Source of the DNA: Pseudolactococcus piscium
Lineage (GTDB): Bacteria; Bacillota; Bacilli; Lactobacillales; Streptococcaceae
NCBI RefSeq assembly: GCF_002441695.1
Contig: NZ_JXJW01000004.1
Coordinates: forward strand, 1 to 60,837
Reading direction: 5' to 3'
Length of the DNA: 60,837 nucleotides
The translations under genes were made by a program, and so were the position numbers. Position 1 is the first letter of the stretch, and each line of letters begins with the position of its first letter. Shown here one piece after another: positions 31,225-39,491 of the stretch. The notes below the pieces were generated by a model, which was not told where the DNA came from, ran no database searches, and was given only the letters and a program-made list of their open reading frames with translations.

Positions 31225-31283
31225 ATTGCTCTCATTTCTTTGAATTCTCTTCATTCACCTAGATGAACTTTTACAGTATTTCT

Positions 31284-31291
31284 ATTATAAC
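31284..31291 (-). promoter_or_regulatory. Extended -10 promoter of the Veg-family gene
   Basis: TGT followed by TATAAT (31289..31284) on the minus strand gives an extended -10. No good -35 is seen. Start is about 55 bases before the ATG at 31224. Confidence 0.55.
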
Positions 31292-31306
31292 ATGAAAGGC
31301 CCATTA

Positions 31307-31323
31307 AAATCTACACTAGATTT
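31307..31323 (-). terminator. Small hairpin at the end of the replicative helicase gene
   Basis: AAATCTA/TAGATTT with a 3-base loop overlapping the stop codon. Few T residues follow, so termination is probably partial. Confidence 0.4.
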
Positions 31324-32683
31324 AGTAGCTTGGTCCTGACTCATGATGTGTATCAATGCTCGTAAACTTAGTAAATTGTCCCACCCACATTAATTCTGCT
31401 GTCCCTGTCTCACCAGATCTATTTTTCGCAAAGATAATCTCTGCTTTATTATCTAGTTCAACTTCTGGATCATTTGGATTTTGATAATAGGCTTCACGAT
31501 GAATGAAGGCGACGATATCTGCATCCTGCTCAATCGATCCAGATTCCCGTAAATCGGATAGCTTAGGCCGTTTATCTTCACGCTGTTCAACACCACGACT
31601 CAGCTGACTTAGTGCTAAAACAGGTACTTTAAGTTCTTTGGCCAACACTTTAAGTTGTCTAGAAATTTCGGAGACTTCTTGTTGCCTATTTTCTTTACCA
31701 GTCCCTGAAATCAACTGAAGGTAGTCGATTAGAATCAAACCTAGACCACCTTGCTCTTGTGCCAGTTTACGAGATCGTGCTCTAATCTCTGTAATTTTTA
31801 TACCGGGTGAATCATCAACATAAATGCTTCTATCTGCTAGAGCACCTTGGGCAATAATTAGATTACTCCAATCATCATCGTTCAGCTTTCCCGTTCTCAA
31901 TGAATAGGCATCAATCAAGCCTTCAGATGATACCATCCTGTTGACCAAACTCTCCGCGCCCATTTCCAATGAAAAGATGGCAACTGTCTGACCTAACTTA
32001 CCAATATTAGCAGCAATATTCAGTGCAAAGGCCGTTTTCCCCATGGCTGGGCGGGCAGCCAAAATAATCAGCTCCCCCTCATGTAACCCTGTTGTTTTTT
32101 CATCAAGCGCAGGATAACCTGTTGAAATACCTGTCACTGTTGATTTTTGCTTTGACAGGCGTTCAATCTCGTCGTAGTTGGTATCGATAATCTCTGAAAT
32201 CTTTCGAAAACCAGATCTTGTCCGACCTTCTGTGACCGCAACAATCCCTTTTTCAGCTAGGGCAATAATATCATCTGCTGGCTCATCCTGAGAATAGGCA
32301 CGCTCTACTGATTCTGTTAACTGGCGAATCAGTTTACGCAGTAAGGCCTTCTCAGATACAATCTTAGCATAGAAGGCGGCATTAGCAGCCGTTGGTGTAC
32401 TTGCAGCTAACTCTGCAATATATGAAATACCACCTATCGTTTCAAGGTCGCCCTGATTATCTAGTAGTGTATGAACCGTTAGGACATCGATTGGGCTACG
32501 CTCATCTTGTAACCGCATCATAATTCGGAAAATGATCTGATGAGATGTCTTATAAAAGTCATCTGCAGCGATAAACTCCGATACTTCAATCAAGCGTTCG
32601 CTATCAAGGAAAATCGCCCCAAGCACAGCCTGTTCTGCTGCTAAGTCTTGAGGCGGCGCCTTTAGCACATCAATATCTGCCAT
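31322..32683 (-). CDS. dnaC: Replicative DNA helicase (DnaB of E. coli, DnaC of Bacillus)
   Basis: Hexameric 5'-3' helicase at the replication fork. 453 residues: N-terminal collar domain (PPQDLAAEQAVLGAIFLD), linker helix, and RecA-like C-terminal domain. Walker A ARPAMGKTAFALN is near 205 and DYLQLI is Walker B; GSIEQDAD and an arginine finger region follow. It starts one base after the rplI stop. Confidence 0.97.
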   Translation of the reverse strand: MADIDVLKAPPQDLAAEQAVLGAIFLDSERLIEVSEFIAADDFYKTSHQIIFRIMMRLQDERSPIDVLTVHTLLDNQGDLETIGGISYIAELAASTPTAANAAFYAKIVSEKALLRKLIRQLTESVERAYSQDEPADDIIALAEKGIVAVTEGRTRSGFRKISEIIDTNYDEIERLSKQKSTVTGISTGYPALDEKTTGLHEGELIILAARPAMGKTAFALNIAANIGKLGQTVAIFSLEMGAESLVNRMVSSEGLIDAYSLRTGKLNDDDWSNLIIAQGALADRSIYVDDSPGIKITEIRARSRKLAQEQGGLGLILIDYLQLISGTGKENRQQEVSEISRQLKVLAKELKVPVLALSQLSRGVEQREDKRPKLSDLRESGSIEQDADIVAFIHREAYYQNPNDPEVELDNKAEIIFAKNRSGETGTAELMWVGQFTKFTSIDTHHESGPSY

Positions 32684-33136
32684 TTATTTCTCCGAAATTT
32701 TGACGCGAATTGTCGCGATCACATCTTTATGCAGTTTTACAGGAACATCTTTTAAGCCAATCGCTTTCAAGGGATAAGCTAACTGGATTTTATGTTTGTC
32801 CAATTTTAAATCGAACTGCTCATTAAGTGCATCTGCAATTTTTTTAGAGTTAATTGCACCAAACAAGCGCCCATCAGCCCCAACTTTTTCTTTAATCTCA
32901 ACAACGGTCGCTTCCTTTTCAAGCTCAGTCTGAAGTGCTTTTGCTTCCGATAAAATTTCTGCTTCTGCTTTTTCTTCTGCTTTAACTTGACCACTTAAGG
33001 CAGCCATTGCTTGACCAGTTGCTTCTTTAGCAAGATTTTTTTTGATCAGAAAATTTTGAGCAAAACCAGTTGGGACTTCCTTAACCTCACCACGTTTACC
33101 TTTTCCTTTGACATCTTGTAAAAATATAACTTTCAT
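32684..33136 (-). CDS. rplI: 50S ribosomal protein L9
   Basis: 150 residues; binds 23S rRNA near the L1 stalk. N-terminal domain starts [21 protein letters not shown] with the signature [13 protein letters not shown], then a long connecting helix and a C-terminal rRNA-binding domain. Found between gdpP and the helicase gene, the standard Gram-positive order. Confidence 0.97.
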   Translation of the reverse strand: MKVIFLQDVKGKGKRGEVKEVPTGFAQNFLIKKNLAKEATGQAMAALSGQVKAEEKAEAEILSEAKALQTELEKEATVVEIKEKVGADGRLFGAINSKKIADALNEQFDLKLDKHKIQLAYPLKAIGLKDVPVKLHKDVIATIRVKISEK

Positions 33137-33200
33137 TTTGTTTCTCCTTTTTCTTAATCAAGTGACACTTGAAGCTAGCTGTGCCATCGCCTAGTTAGGC

Positions 33201-35153
33201 TTACTTATCTATAATCGTTAATAAGTCCTCTTTGACCTCAGCTGGCGTTTTATCATAGACCTGGGCAGCTGCATTATTAAAATGACCACCACCACCTAGT
33301 TTTTCCATGACACGTTGCACATTATAATCCCCAGATGATCGTGCAGAAATTGCCACATAGCCATTTTCATGATTGACAATCGTGAATGACGCAACAACAC
33401 CTACCATATCAAGTAGTGTGTCTGCGGCCTTTGCGGTCGTGACATTATCATACATCTTGCGATAAAGACCAATCCCAATTGCCACATGATCATGAAACTC
33501 TGCATTTAAGACAATTTCGTTCACTTTTTTATATTTATCAAACTCAGTCGCCAATAAATTTTTGATTAGCTCGTTATCAGCACCTTGTGAACGCAAGAAA
33601 GATGCGGCTTCAAACGTTCTCGTTGTGGTTCCTTTAGAAAAGTTTTTGGTATCGACTGAGATACCTGCTAAGGCGATAGATGCTTCAACTTTCGACATTT
33701 TTTGATGTTGTTCATTTTGATACTGCAAGACTTCTGTGACCAATTCTGATGCTGACGATGCACCACTTTCGATATAGGTCAGCAAGGCATTTTTGGGGAA
33801 ATCATCATCCCGCCTGTGGTGGTCAATGACGACGACCTTGGCAAAGCTTTTATAAAATTCATAATCCATGGTTTGGCTCGTTTTAGAGTGGTCCACCATA
33901 ATCAAAAGAGAATTTGCCTTTTTAAGTTCTCTTGCGGTGTCCATCCTGATGATATGTGCAAACCCATCTTTTGACTCATTTAACTTGTTGATTGCACGCG
34001 CAACATCTGGCAGTAGTTGCTTTTCGTCATAAACAACAAAAGCTTCTTTGTCATTCATATTGGCGAAAATTTTAGTCACAACAGCCGCACCTAGAGCATC
34101 CATGTCGGGATACTTATGTCCCATAACAAAGACATTATCCGAATCTCTGACAATCGTCCTAAGGGCTGTAGCAATCGCTCTTGCCCGTGTTCTTGACTTC
34201 TGAATGTGACTGGCTGAATTACCACCAAAATAAATCGGTTTTGCAGTATTAATATTTTCTTTGATAACAACCTGGTCCCCACCTCGAACAAGGGCTAGCT
34301 CTAAGTTATCGAGGGCAGTTCTGCCAATCTTTGAAAAATTTTCTAAACCATAAGACATACCGATAGATAGCGTCAATGAAAATTTTTGCTCCATCGCCTC
34401 TTCACGAAAACTTGTCACAAATTCAAACTTATCGTCCATGATTTTTTTCAAGGTCAGATAATTCGTATAGACGTAGTATCGACTGGCATTATAGCGACTT
34501 GTATAAACGTTATACTTACTAGATATGGCATCTATCTTAGTCGCGATAAAACTGTTAATGAGCGTCCGACTACTATCAGAAATCAAATCCGTCGCATCAT
34601 CATAATTATCCACCGAAATGATGCCAATCACTGGTCTACTCTCACGTGTGATGGTCTTTGCAACCACTTCACTTGTTGCATCTATAAAATAGAGTAATTT
34701 TTTTTGATGGTCCACTTTAACTGCATATTTTTTCTGATCTACAGGTAGATATTGCATGCCCTGATCATCGATATCTTGTACAATTTCTTTGATTTTATCT
34801 GCTGACAGTTTTTCTTCATCATTGGCAAAGATGATATCAACATAAGGATTAAACCACTCTGGTGAATAATCCTTATCTGAGTAGCGAAGGACACCTAAAG
34901 GCATCGTATCAAGCGTCGCATTTAAGGAATTTTCTGCAAGCTCATTTAATGCCCGAATATTGTCGATATTTTTTGCACTTGCAGCCTTTGAGCGGACAAT
35001 TAATGTAATCGCAATGATCAGGTTCACTACTAATAACAAAACAATTTCTGTTTTCTGAAATTTAGCCACTCGTAAGATTAATACCTCACATAAATAAACA
35101 CCTGTCATGAAGCTCATAATTACCAGGGGTAAGAATTTTTCAAATCGTTTCAC
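33201..35153 (-). CDS. gdpP: Cyclic-di-AMP phosphodiesterase GdpP
   Basis: Membrane enzyme degrading c-di-AMP and so tuning osmotic and cell-wall homeostasis. About 650 residues. Two N-terminal membrane helices (to about 60) are followed by a PAS domain and a degenerate GGDEF domain. The DHH-DHHA1 module has GHKYPDMDALGAA, MVDHSK and VVVIDHHRRDDDF as metal ligands, and GGGGHFNNAAAQ near the end. The start is the GTG at 35153, after AGGTAGGTG; the frame extends 15 codons upstream without support. It precedes rplI. Confidence 0.95.
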   Translation of the reverse strand: MKRFEKFLPLVIMSFMTGVYLCEVLILRVAKFQKTEIVLLLVVNLIIAITLIVRSKAASAKNIDNIRALNELAENSLNATLDTMPLGVLRYSDKDYSPEWFNPYVDIIFANDEEKLSADKIKEIVQDIDDQGMQYLPVDQKKYAVKVDHQKKLLYFIDATSEVVAKTITRESRPVIGIISVDNYDDATDLISDSSRTLINSFIATKIDAISSKYNVYTSRYNASRYYVYTNYLTLKKIMDDKFEFVTSFREEAMEQKFSLTLSIGMSYGLENFSKIGRTALDNLELALVRGGDQVVIKENINTAKPIYFGGNSASHIQKSRTRARAIATALRTIVRDSDNVFVMGHKYPDMDALGAAVVTKIFANMNDKEAFVVYDEKQLLPDVARAINKLNESKDGFAHIIRMDTARELKKANSLLIMVDHSKTSQTMDYEFYKSFAKVVVIDHHRRDDDFPKNALLTYIESGASSASELVTEVLQYQNEQHQKMSKVEASIALAGISVDTKNFSKGTTTRTFEAASFLRSQGADNELIKNLLATEFDKYKKVNEIVLNAEFHDHVAIGIGLYRKMYDNVTTAKAADTLLDMVGVVASFTIVNHENGYVAISARSSGDYNVQRVMEKLGGGGHFNNAAAQVYDKTPAEVKEDLLTIIDK

Positions 35154-35301
35154 TTCACACCTACCTCTATACAAAAACATGATGCCGACTACTGTCACAG
35201 ATCATGTCTATTTTAACACGACAAAAAATTGCTATAATAGCTTATTTTATCATATTTTACAGCCTTTATCAAAGAAACACCTATCGCTACTATCGGGCAT
35301 T

Positions 35302-35943
35302 TCACAGGTGGGCATCAATCTGTGTTAAGGTGTCAAAAAGTCGATTTGCGCGACGCTGATCTAGACCAAAATGATAATCTTTTATGCCCCATACCGTTGC
35401 ACCCGATGCCACGCCAGCTGCAATGCCTTTTTGACTGTCTTCTATAATAAGCGTCTCGTCAGCTGTCACAGACAATCGCTTCATGGCAACCTCATAGATT
35501 TCTGGATTTGGTTTTGACTCCTTAAATGATTCTCCAGATAAGATAATCTCAAAGTAAGGCAGCAACTGAGTCACCTCTAGGGCCCTTAATATCTCTACTT
35601 TTGCTGTACTAGAAGCCAAACCAAGTCGATATCCTTTTTCAATCAGACTAAGGATGGTTGCTTTGGCATCAGAAAAGACGAGCGTCTCATAGGGAATCCG
35701 ATTTGCTAGTTTGTAGCGGAGATATTCTGCTTCTAAGGCAGGCACATCCCATTTTTCATAGTCCTCAGCCAAAATCATGTGCCAAACTTGCTTCATATTA
35801 CCACCTATAAACACAAGGGGCGATAAGTGGTCAATCGAAATGCCTTTACGCGTTAAAAAGGTTTTCCGCCTGTCATAATAATAGGCCTCGGTATCAACCA
35901 AAACGCCGTCCATATCAAAAATAATCACTTTATATTTACTCAT
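35302..35943 (-). CDS. HAD-family phosphatase (beta-phosphoglucomutase-like)
   Basis: 213 residues of the HAD subfamily I with a helical cap. Nucleophile and acid/base Asp are in IFDMDGVLVDTE; motif II Ser/Thr is in LASST, motif III Lys in SKPNPEIY, motif IV in IIEDSQKG. It may be a sugar-phosphate phosphatase or mutase; the cap lacks enough information to choose. Transcribed alone, upstream of gdpP and divergent from aspartokinase. Confidence 0.87.
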   Translation of the reverse strand: MSKYKVIIFDMDGVLVDTEAYYYDRRKTFLTRKGISIDHLSPLVFIGGNMKQVWHMILAEDYEKWDVPALEAEYLRYKLANRIPYETLVFSDAKATILSLIEKGYRLGLASSTAKVEILRALEVTQLLPYFEIILSGESFKESKPNPEIYEVAMKRLSVTADETLIIEDSQKGIAAGVASGATVWGIKDYHFGLDQRRANRLFDTLTQIDAHL

Positions 35944-35989
35944 GCTTCTATTTTAACAAATTTTTTGATAAAATTTTAAGAATTTTGTA

Positions 35990-36018
35990 TTGAAAATTTT
36001 CTGAATTTTCGGTAAAAT
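35990..36018 (+). promoter_or_regulatory. Promoter of the aspartokinase gene
   Basis: TTGAAA (35990-35995), 17-base spacer, TAAAAT (36013-36018). A leader of about 135 bases follows. ACTCG (36026) and CGAGT (36122) could close it, and a CCTATC/GATAGG hairpin (36078-36095) lies inside. No riboswitch or T-box features were found. Confidence 0.7.
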
Positions 36019-36161
36019 AGGGTATTACTCGCTCATCCTTATATATAGCAACACTTAACAGTTAAATCTTAGCGTTCTCCTATCACTTAAGATAGGGCTT
36101 ATAAAGAACAAACAATCAAACCGAGTGTCAACATATTAACTTAATCAAAGGAAATCTTATC

Positions 36162-37508
36162 TTGAAAGTCATTAAATTTGGCGGCTCTTCCCTTGCAAGT
36201 GCCCAACAACTCACAAAAGTCCTGAATATTGTTAAAACTGATAACAGCCGTCGCATTGTGGTTGTTTCTGCTCCTGGTAAACGAAATAGCCAGGACACTA
36301 AAGTAACAGATGCATTGATTGCTTATTATAAAGCTTACAAAAATGGTGATGACACCTCAGAGAATCAAAGCTGGATTATCTCACGTTATCAAAGTATCTG
36401 TGATGAGCTAGGTATTCCTGGTGCTGTCATGGGAAGTATTACCGAAAATATTAACGCATTAGCCAGCTTACCAATCACTGGCAATCAATTTTTATATGAT
36501 GCTTTTTTAGCAGCAGGAGAAAATAATAATGCAAAATTAATTGCAGAATATTTCACTGAAAATGGGATTAACGCACGTTATATCCATCCTAAAGAGGCAG
36601 GCATTATCGTTACACCTGAACCAGGTAATGCACGTTTATTGCAGTCAAGCTATGCTAAACTAAGTGCCTTAGGCAATTTGTCTGAGACCCTAGTCATTCC
36701 AGGGTTTTTTGGTGTCACAGAAAATGATGATATTTGTACTTTTTCACGAGGTGGATCTGATATTACTGGGTCCATCATTGCTGCTGGTGTGCATGCTGAA
36801 CTGTATGAGAATTTCACTGATGTCGATGGCATTTTCTCTGCACATCCCGGGATCATTACTGATCCTAAATCGATCACTGAATTAACTTATAAAGAAATGC
36901 GTGAGCTTGCTTACGCTGGCTTCTCTGTCCTACATGACGAAGCCTTGCTTCCTGCCTATCGTGCCGATATCCCTCTTGTTATCAAGAATACCAACAATCC
37001 TGATCATCCTGGTACCAAAATTATCGCTAAACGCACCATGCCGGGTAGTCCGGTCGTTGGTATTGCAGCTGATGGTAACTTCACTTCTTTAAATATTTCA
37101 AAATATCTGATGAACCGGGAAGTTGGATTTGGTCGTAAAGTCTTACAAATTTTGGAAGACTTCAACATTCGGTTTGAGCACATGCCTACTGGTATAGATG
37201 ATATGAGTATTATCATCAGAAATCGCTATCTAACGCCAGATATTGAGCGCTTAATCACTGAGAAAATAACGGAAACCCTAGCGCCAGATACGCTCTACTT
37301 TGAAAAAGATTTATCGATCATCATGATTGTTGGTGAAGAGATGAATGAACATATCGGTGTCACAGCTCGTGCTGCCAATGCCCTTGCAACAGCAGGCATT
37401 AATATCGAAATGCTATCACAAGGCTCATCAGAAGTTTCAGTCATGTTTATAGTTAAAACAAATCAAGAAATCGCCGCAATTAGAGCATTATATGCAGAGT
37501 TCTTCTAA
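36162..37508 (+). CDS. Aspartate kinase
   Basis: First step of lysine, threonine and methionine synthesis: aspartate to aspartyl-phosphate. 448 residues, monofunctional. N-terminal kinase domain begins with KFGGSS; FSRGGSDITGS and the DVDGIFSAHP substrate region follow. Two C-terminal ACT domains are visible (from about 310; VGEEMNEHIGVTARAANALATAGINIEML). Translation starts at TTG (36162), after AAAGGA. A terminator follows at 37521. The isozyme type (lysC- or thrA-like) is not decided. Confidence 0.93.
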   Translation: MKVIKFGGSSLASAQQLTKVLNIVKTDNSRRIVVVSAPGKRNSQDTKVTDALIAYYKAYKNGDDTSENQSWIISRYQSICDELGIPGAVMGSITENINALASLPITGNQFLYDAFLAAGENNNAKLIAEYFTENGINARYIHPKEAGIIVTPEPGNARLLQSSYAKLSALGNLSETLVIPGFFGVTENDDICTFSRGGSDITGSIIAAGVHAELYENFTDVDGIFSAHPGIITDPKSITELTYKEMRELAYAGFSVLHDEALLPAYRADIPLVIKNTNNPDHPGTKIIAKRTMPGSPVVGIAADGNFTSLNISKYLMNREVGFGRKVLQILEDFNIRFEHMPTGIDDMSIIIRNRYLTPDIERLITEKITETLAPDTLYFEKDLSIIMIVGEEMNEHIGVTARAANALATAGINIEMLSQGSSEVSVMFIVKTNQEIAAIRALYAEFF

Positions 37509-37520
37509 AAATAAAAGCTA

Positions 37521-37555
37521 AAAAGACGACAGATAAACTCACTTGTCGTCTTTTG
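37521..37555. terminator. Bidirectional terminator overlapping the end of the HAD fusion gene
   Basis: AAAAGACGAC/GTCGTCTTTT stem with a 14-base loop. It follows the aspartokinase gene on plus. On minus, its first arm encodes the last codons (KDDK) of the HAD fusion gene, and TTTTTAGC follows. Confidence 0.85.
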
Positions 37556-38945
37556 CTTTGCTTAATTTACTCATAGCAACCCGAATTTGTCTGTCCAATT
37601 CAGCTGTTATTTTCTTTTCTGGTGCGAAGTCCGCCTCCCAATTTTCTGGTTTTTGGATTTTATGGGTGTCAGGATCAAATCGCGGTTTCCCATCTGGGAA
37701 AATCTTGCCCATATTCGCTTTATGAACGATGTTAAATATTTCATGAGGATCTACACCCATTAAGGCAAATGACCCATACGTAAAATAAAGCAAGTCTAAA
37801 AGCGCATCGACTTCTCCAACCAAAGTATTCTCACCATCGACAAGCGGTTTAGCCTTTACTTTGTTAGTCGCCGCATTTATCGCACCATGTAACTGCTCAG
37901 TTAAGTCGTCGAATACAGCCATATCAGCATTTGATGCTGCAAACAAGAATTCTACAATCTCTTCAACCTTGAATCCAGCTCGATGACCGGCTTCTTCTGG
38001 CAAAAAGACACGTGGTAACTCTTGTGTTTTTTCATCCATGACGCGATGGAATTCCTTGACTTGATTAAAATGCTGATCTTTACTGATAAAACTAACTGCA
38101 TTCTTGAAGTTAATCAGACCAAAATGCGCCAGAGCTTTGGCAATACCATCTGAATTATTGTTGTCCGTGATATAATCCGCGATATGTTTAATACTCGTCG
38201 TTGCATTTCCCATCCCAACGCCAATACCAACACCTGATAACATCTCAAAATCATTGTCCGAGTCTCCAAATGCCATGACTTGAGACAGCTCAAATCCGAA
38301 CTGGTGACCCACTTTTTCGATTCCTTTGAGTTTTGAATTGCCTTTAGCAATCAAATCTGCTGAATAAGGATTTGAACGTGTCGCCTGTAAGTCTGGAAAC
38401 CTGGTCATAATCTCATCCGTTTCCGTACTTGTTGCGATCATGATCACTTGATAAACTGGTTGCCGAATACTTCTGGATAAGTTTGACGACTGAGGTTTAA
38501 TCTTGCGAATCACATTTTTAAAGCTATTTTTGGTTAAGCTTGATATATTTTTAGGCAGCATATTTGCAATCAATTGGGCTGTGCGTGTTTCCCCAAATTT
38601 CAACAAACTACTACCATGCACTCCATCAGCCATCCCCAAAGAAATATCTCGTCCATGCTTTCTAGAAAATTCGACAATATCACGTAGCGTTTTTTTATCA
38701 ATCGGTGTCGTAGACAGAATAGCATCCGGTGTGAAGATATATTGGCCATTATAGGCCACAGCAAAATCTAAGCCCAGTGTTTCCATGAGCGGTAGCACAA
38801 AAGCAGGACCACGACCTGTCGCGACACCAACTAAAATCTTATTTTTATGTAATTCAACAATGGCACGTCTCGTCGTCGCTGCCACATTTCTAGTGCTTGT
38901 AAAAAGCGTACCATCTAAATCAAAAAATACTGCTTTAATCTCCAT
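37539..38945 (-). CDS. HAD (Cof-type) phosphatase fused to a MazG/PRA-PH-like pyrophosphohydrolase
   Basis: 468 residues, two enzymes in one chain. Residues 1-275 are a Cof-type HAD-IIB phosphatase: FFDLDGTLFTSTRN, VGVATGRG, KGNSKLKGIEKV and MAFGDSDNDFEML. Residues about 285-450 look like an all-alpha NTP pyrophosphohydrolase: VKEFHRVMDEKTQELP, EEIVEFLFAASN, LVGEVDALLDLLYFTYGSFALMGVD with its acidic metal ligands, and ANMGKIFPDGKPRFD. A nucleotide-sanitising role is plausible; substrate unknown. Homologs with this fusion occur in streptococci. Confidence 0.85.
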   Translation of the reverse strand: MEIKAVFFDLDGTLFTSTRNVAATTRRAIVELHKNKILVGVATGRGPAFVLPLMETLGLDFAVAYNGQYIFTPDAILSTTPIDKKTLRDIVEFSRKHGRDISLGMADGVHGSSLLKFGETRTAQLIANMLPKNISSLTKNSFKNVIRKIKPQSSNLSRSIRQPVYQVIMIATSTETDEIMTRFPDLQATRSNPYSADLIAKGNSKLKGIEKVGHQFGFELSQVMAFGDSDNDFEMLSGVGIGVGMGNATTSIKHIADYITDNNNSDGIAKALAHFGLINFKNAVSFISKDQHFNQVKEFHRVMDEKTQELPRVFLPEEAGHRAGFKVEEIVEFLFAASNADMAVFDDLTEQLHGAINAATNKVKAKPLVDGENTLVGEVDALLDLLYFTYGSFALMGVDPHEIFNIVHKANMGKIFPDGKPRFDPDTHKIQKPENWEADFAPEKKITAELDRQIRVAMSKLSKAKDDK

Positions 38946-39279
38946 ACATGTCCTTCTCTTCTATGCGCTTCTACTTTACATACGATCGTCTGTTATCAAG
39001 TCAGCGTTACTAGGCTATGTTTGTTACCGTTACGATCTTAAAAACCCTTAGTCCAAGACTACTACGCCTTTTCATGAAAATGCTTTATTTCTATTATACA
39101 CCTATCTTGCCGAAAAGTCTGAAATTTTTATTATGGATACTCAAAAAGACACGCCTTTAATGCTTGACAATGACTGAGTTGCTTATGTAGGCCTATAAAC
39201 TCGGAAAAAAGCAGACCATACCTGATAGTCAGCCATACTCATATCACTAACAAAATATCCGACTTTTTTTAAAGGACTA

Positions 39280-39288
39280 TGCTACAAT
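39280..39288 (+). promoter_or_regulatory. Extended -10 promoter for the P-type ATPase
   Basis: TGC then TACAAT (39283-39288). The -35 region is weak (CGACTT). It gives a leader of about 195 bases before the ATG at 39492. Confidence 0.6.
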
Positions 39289-39382
39289 TAATGTAATATT
39301 ATGTTTTTTTATAGTAAGTCCTGACAGTATCATGTCATTTATAACTAGCATATATGATTAAAAATGAGTAGTTTAATGAATT

Positions 39383-39430
39383 GATGACCTGTTAAATAGG
39401 AAGCACTCCTGTCATCTCTTATTTTTTTAT
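39383..39430 (+). terminator. Terminator-like hairpin in the ATPase leader
   Basis: GATGAC (39383-39388) pairs with GTCATC (39411-39416), with an inner AGGA/TCCT stem, followed by CTCTTATTTTTTT. It sits about 60 bases before the ATPase start, so it could be an attenuator. Confidence 0.6.
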
Positions 39431-39491
39431 CAACTATTAGCAACCACCCAATCTTGACAAGCAAAGATTGAAAGGAAATTGAGGTAATTTA

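Larger units (their letters stand above)
38946..39491. other. 546-base divergent intergenic region
   Basis: No credible gene in either strand. On the plus side it carries an extended -10 promoter (39280-39288) and a long leader with a terminator-like hairpin (39383-39430). The rest (38946-39270) shows nothing recognisable beyond AT-rich stretches. Confidence 0.6.

Noticed and set aside
36019-36161. Lysine riboswitch or T-box in the aspartokinase leader
   Set aside because: Too short for a lysine riboswitch; no T-box GGUGG sequence or terminator was found.
39290-39491. yybP-ykoY (manganese) riboswitch before the P-type ATPase
   Set aside because: The conserved GGGGAGUAG and loop motifs of that family are absent. 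Only a generic hairpin and T-run are present.
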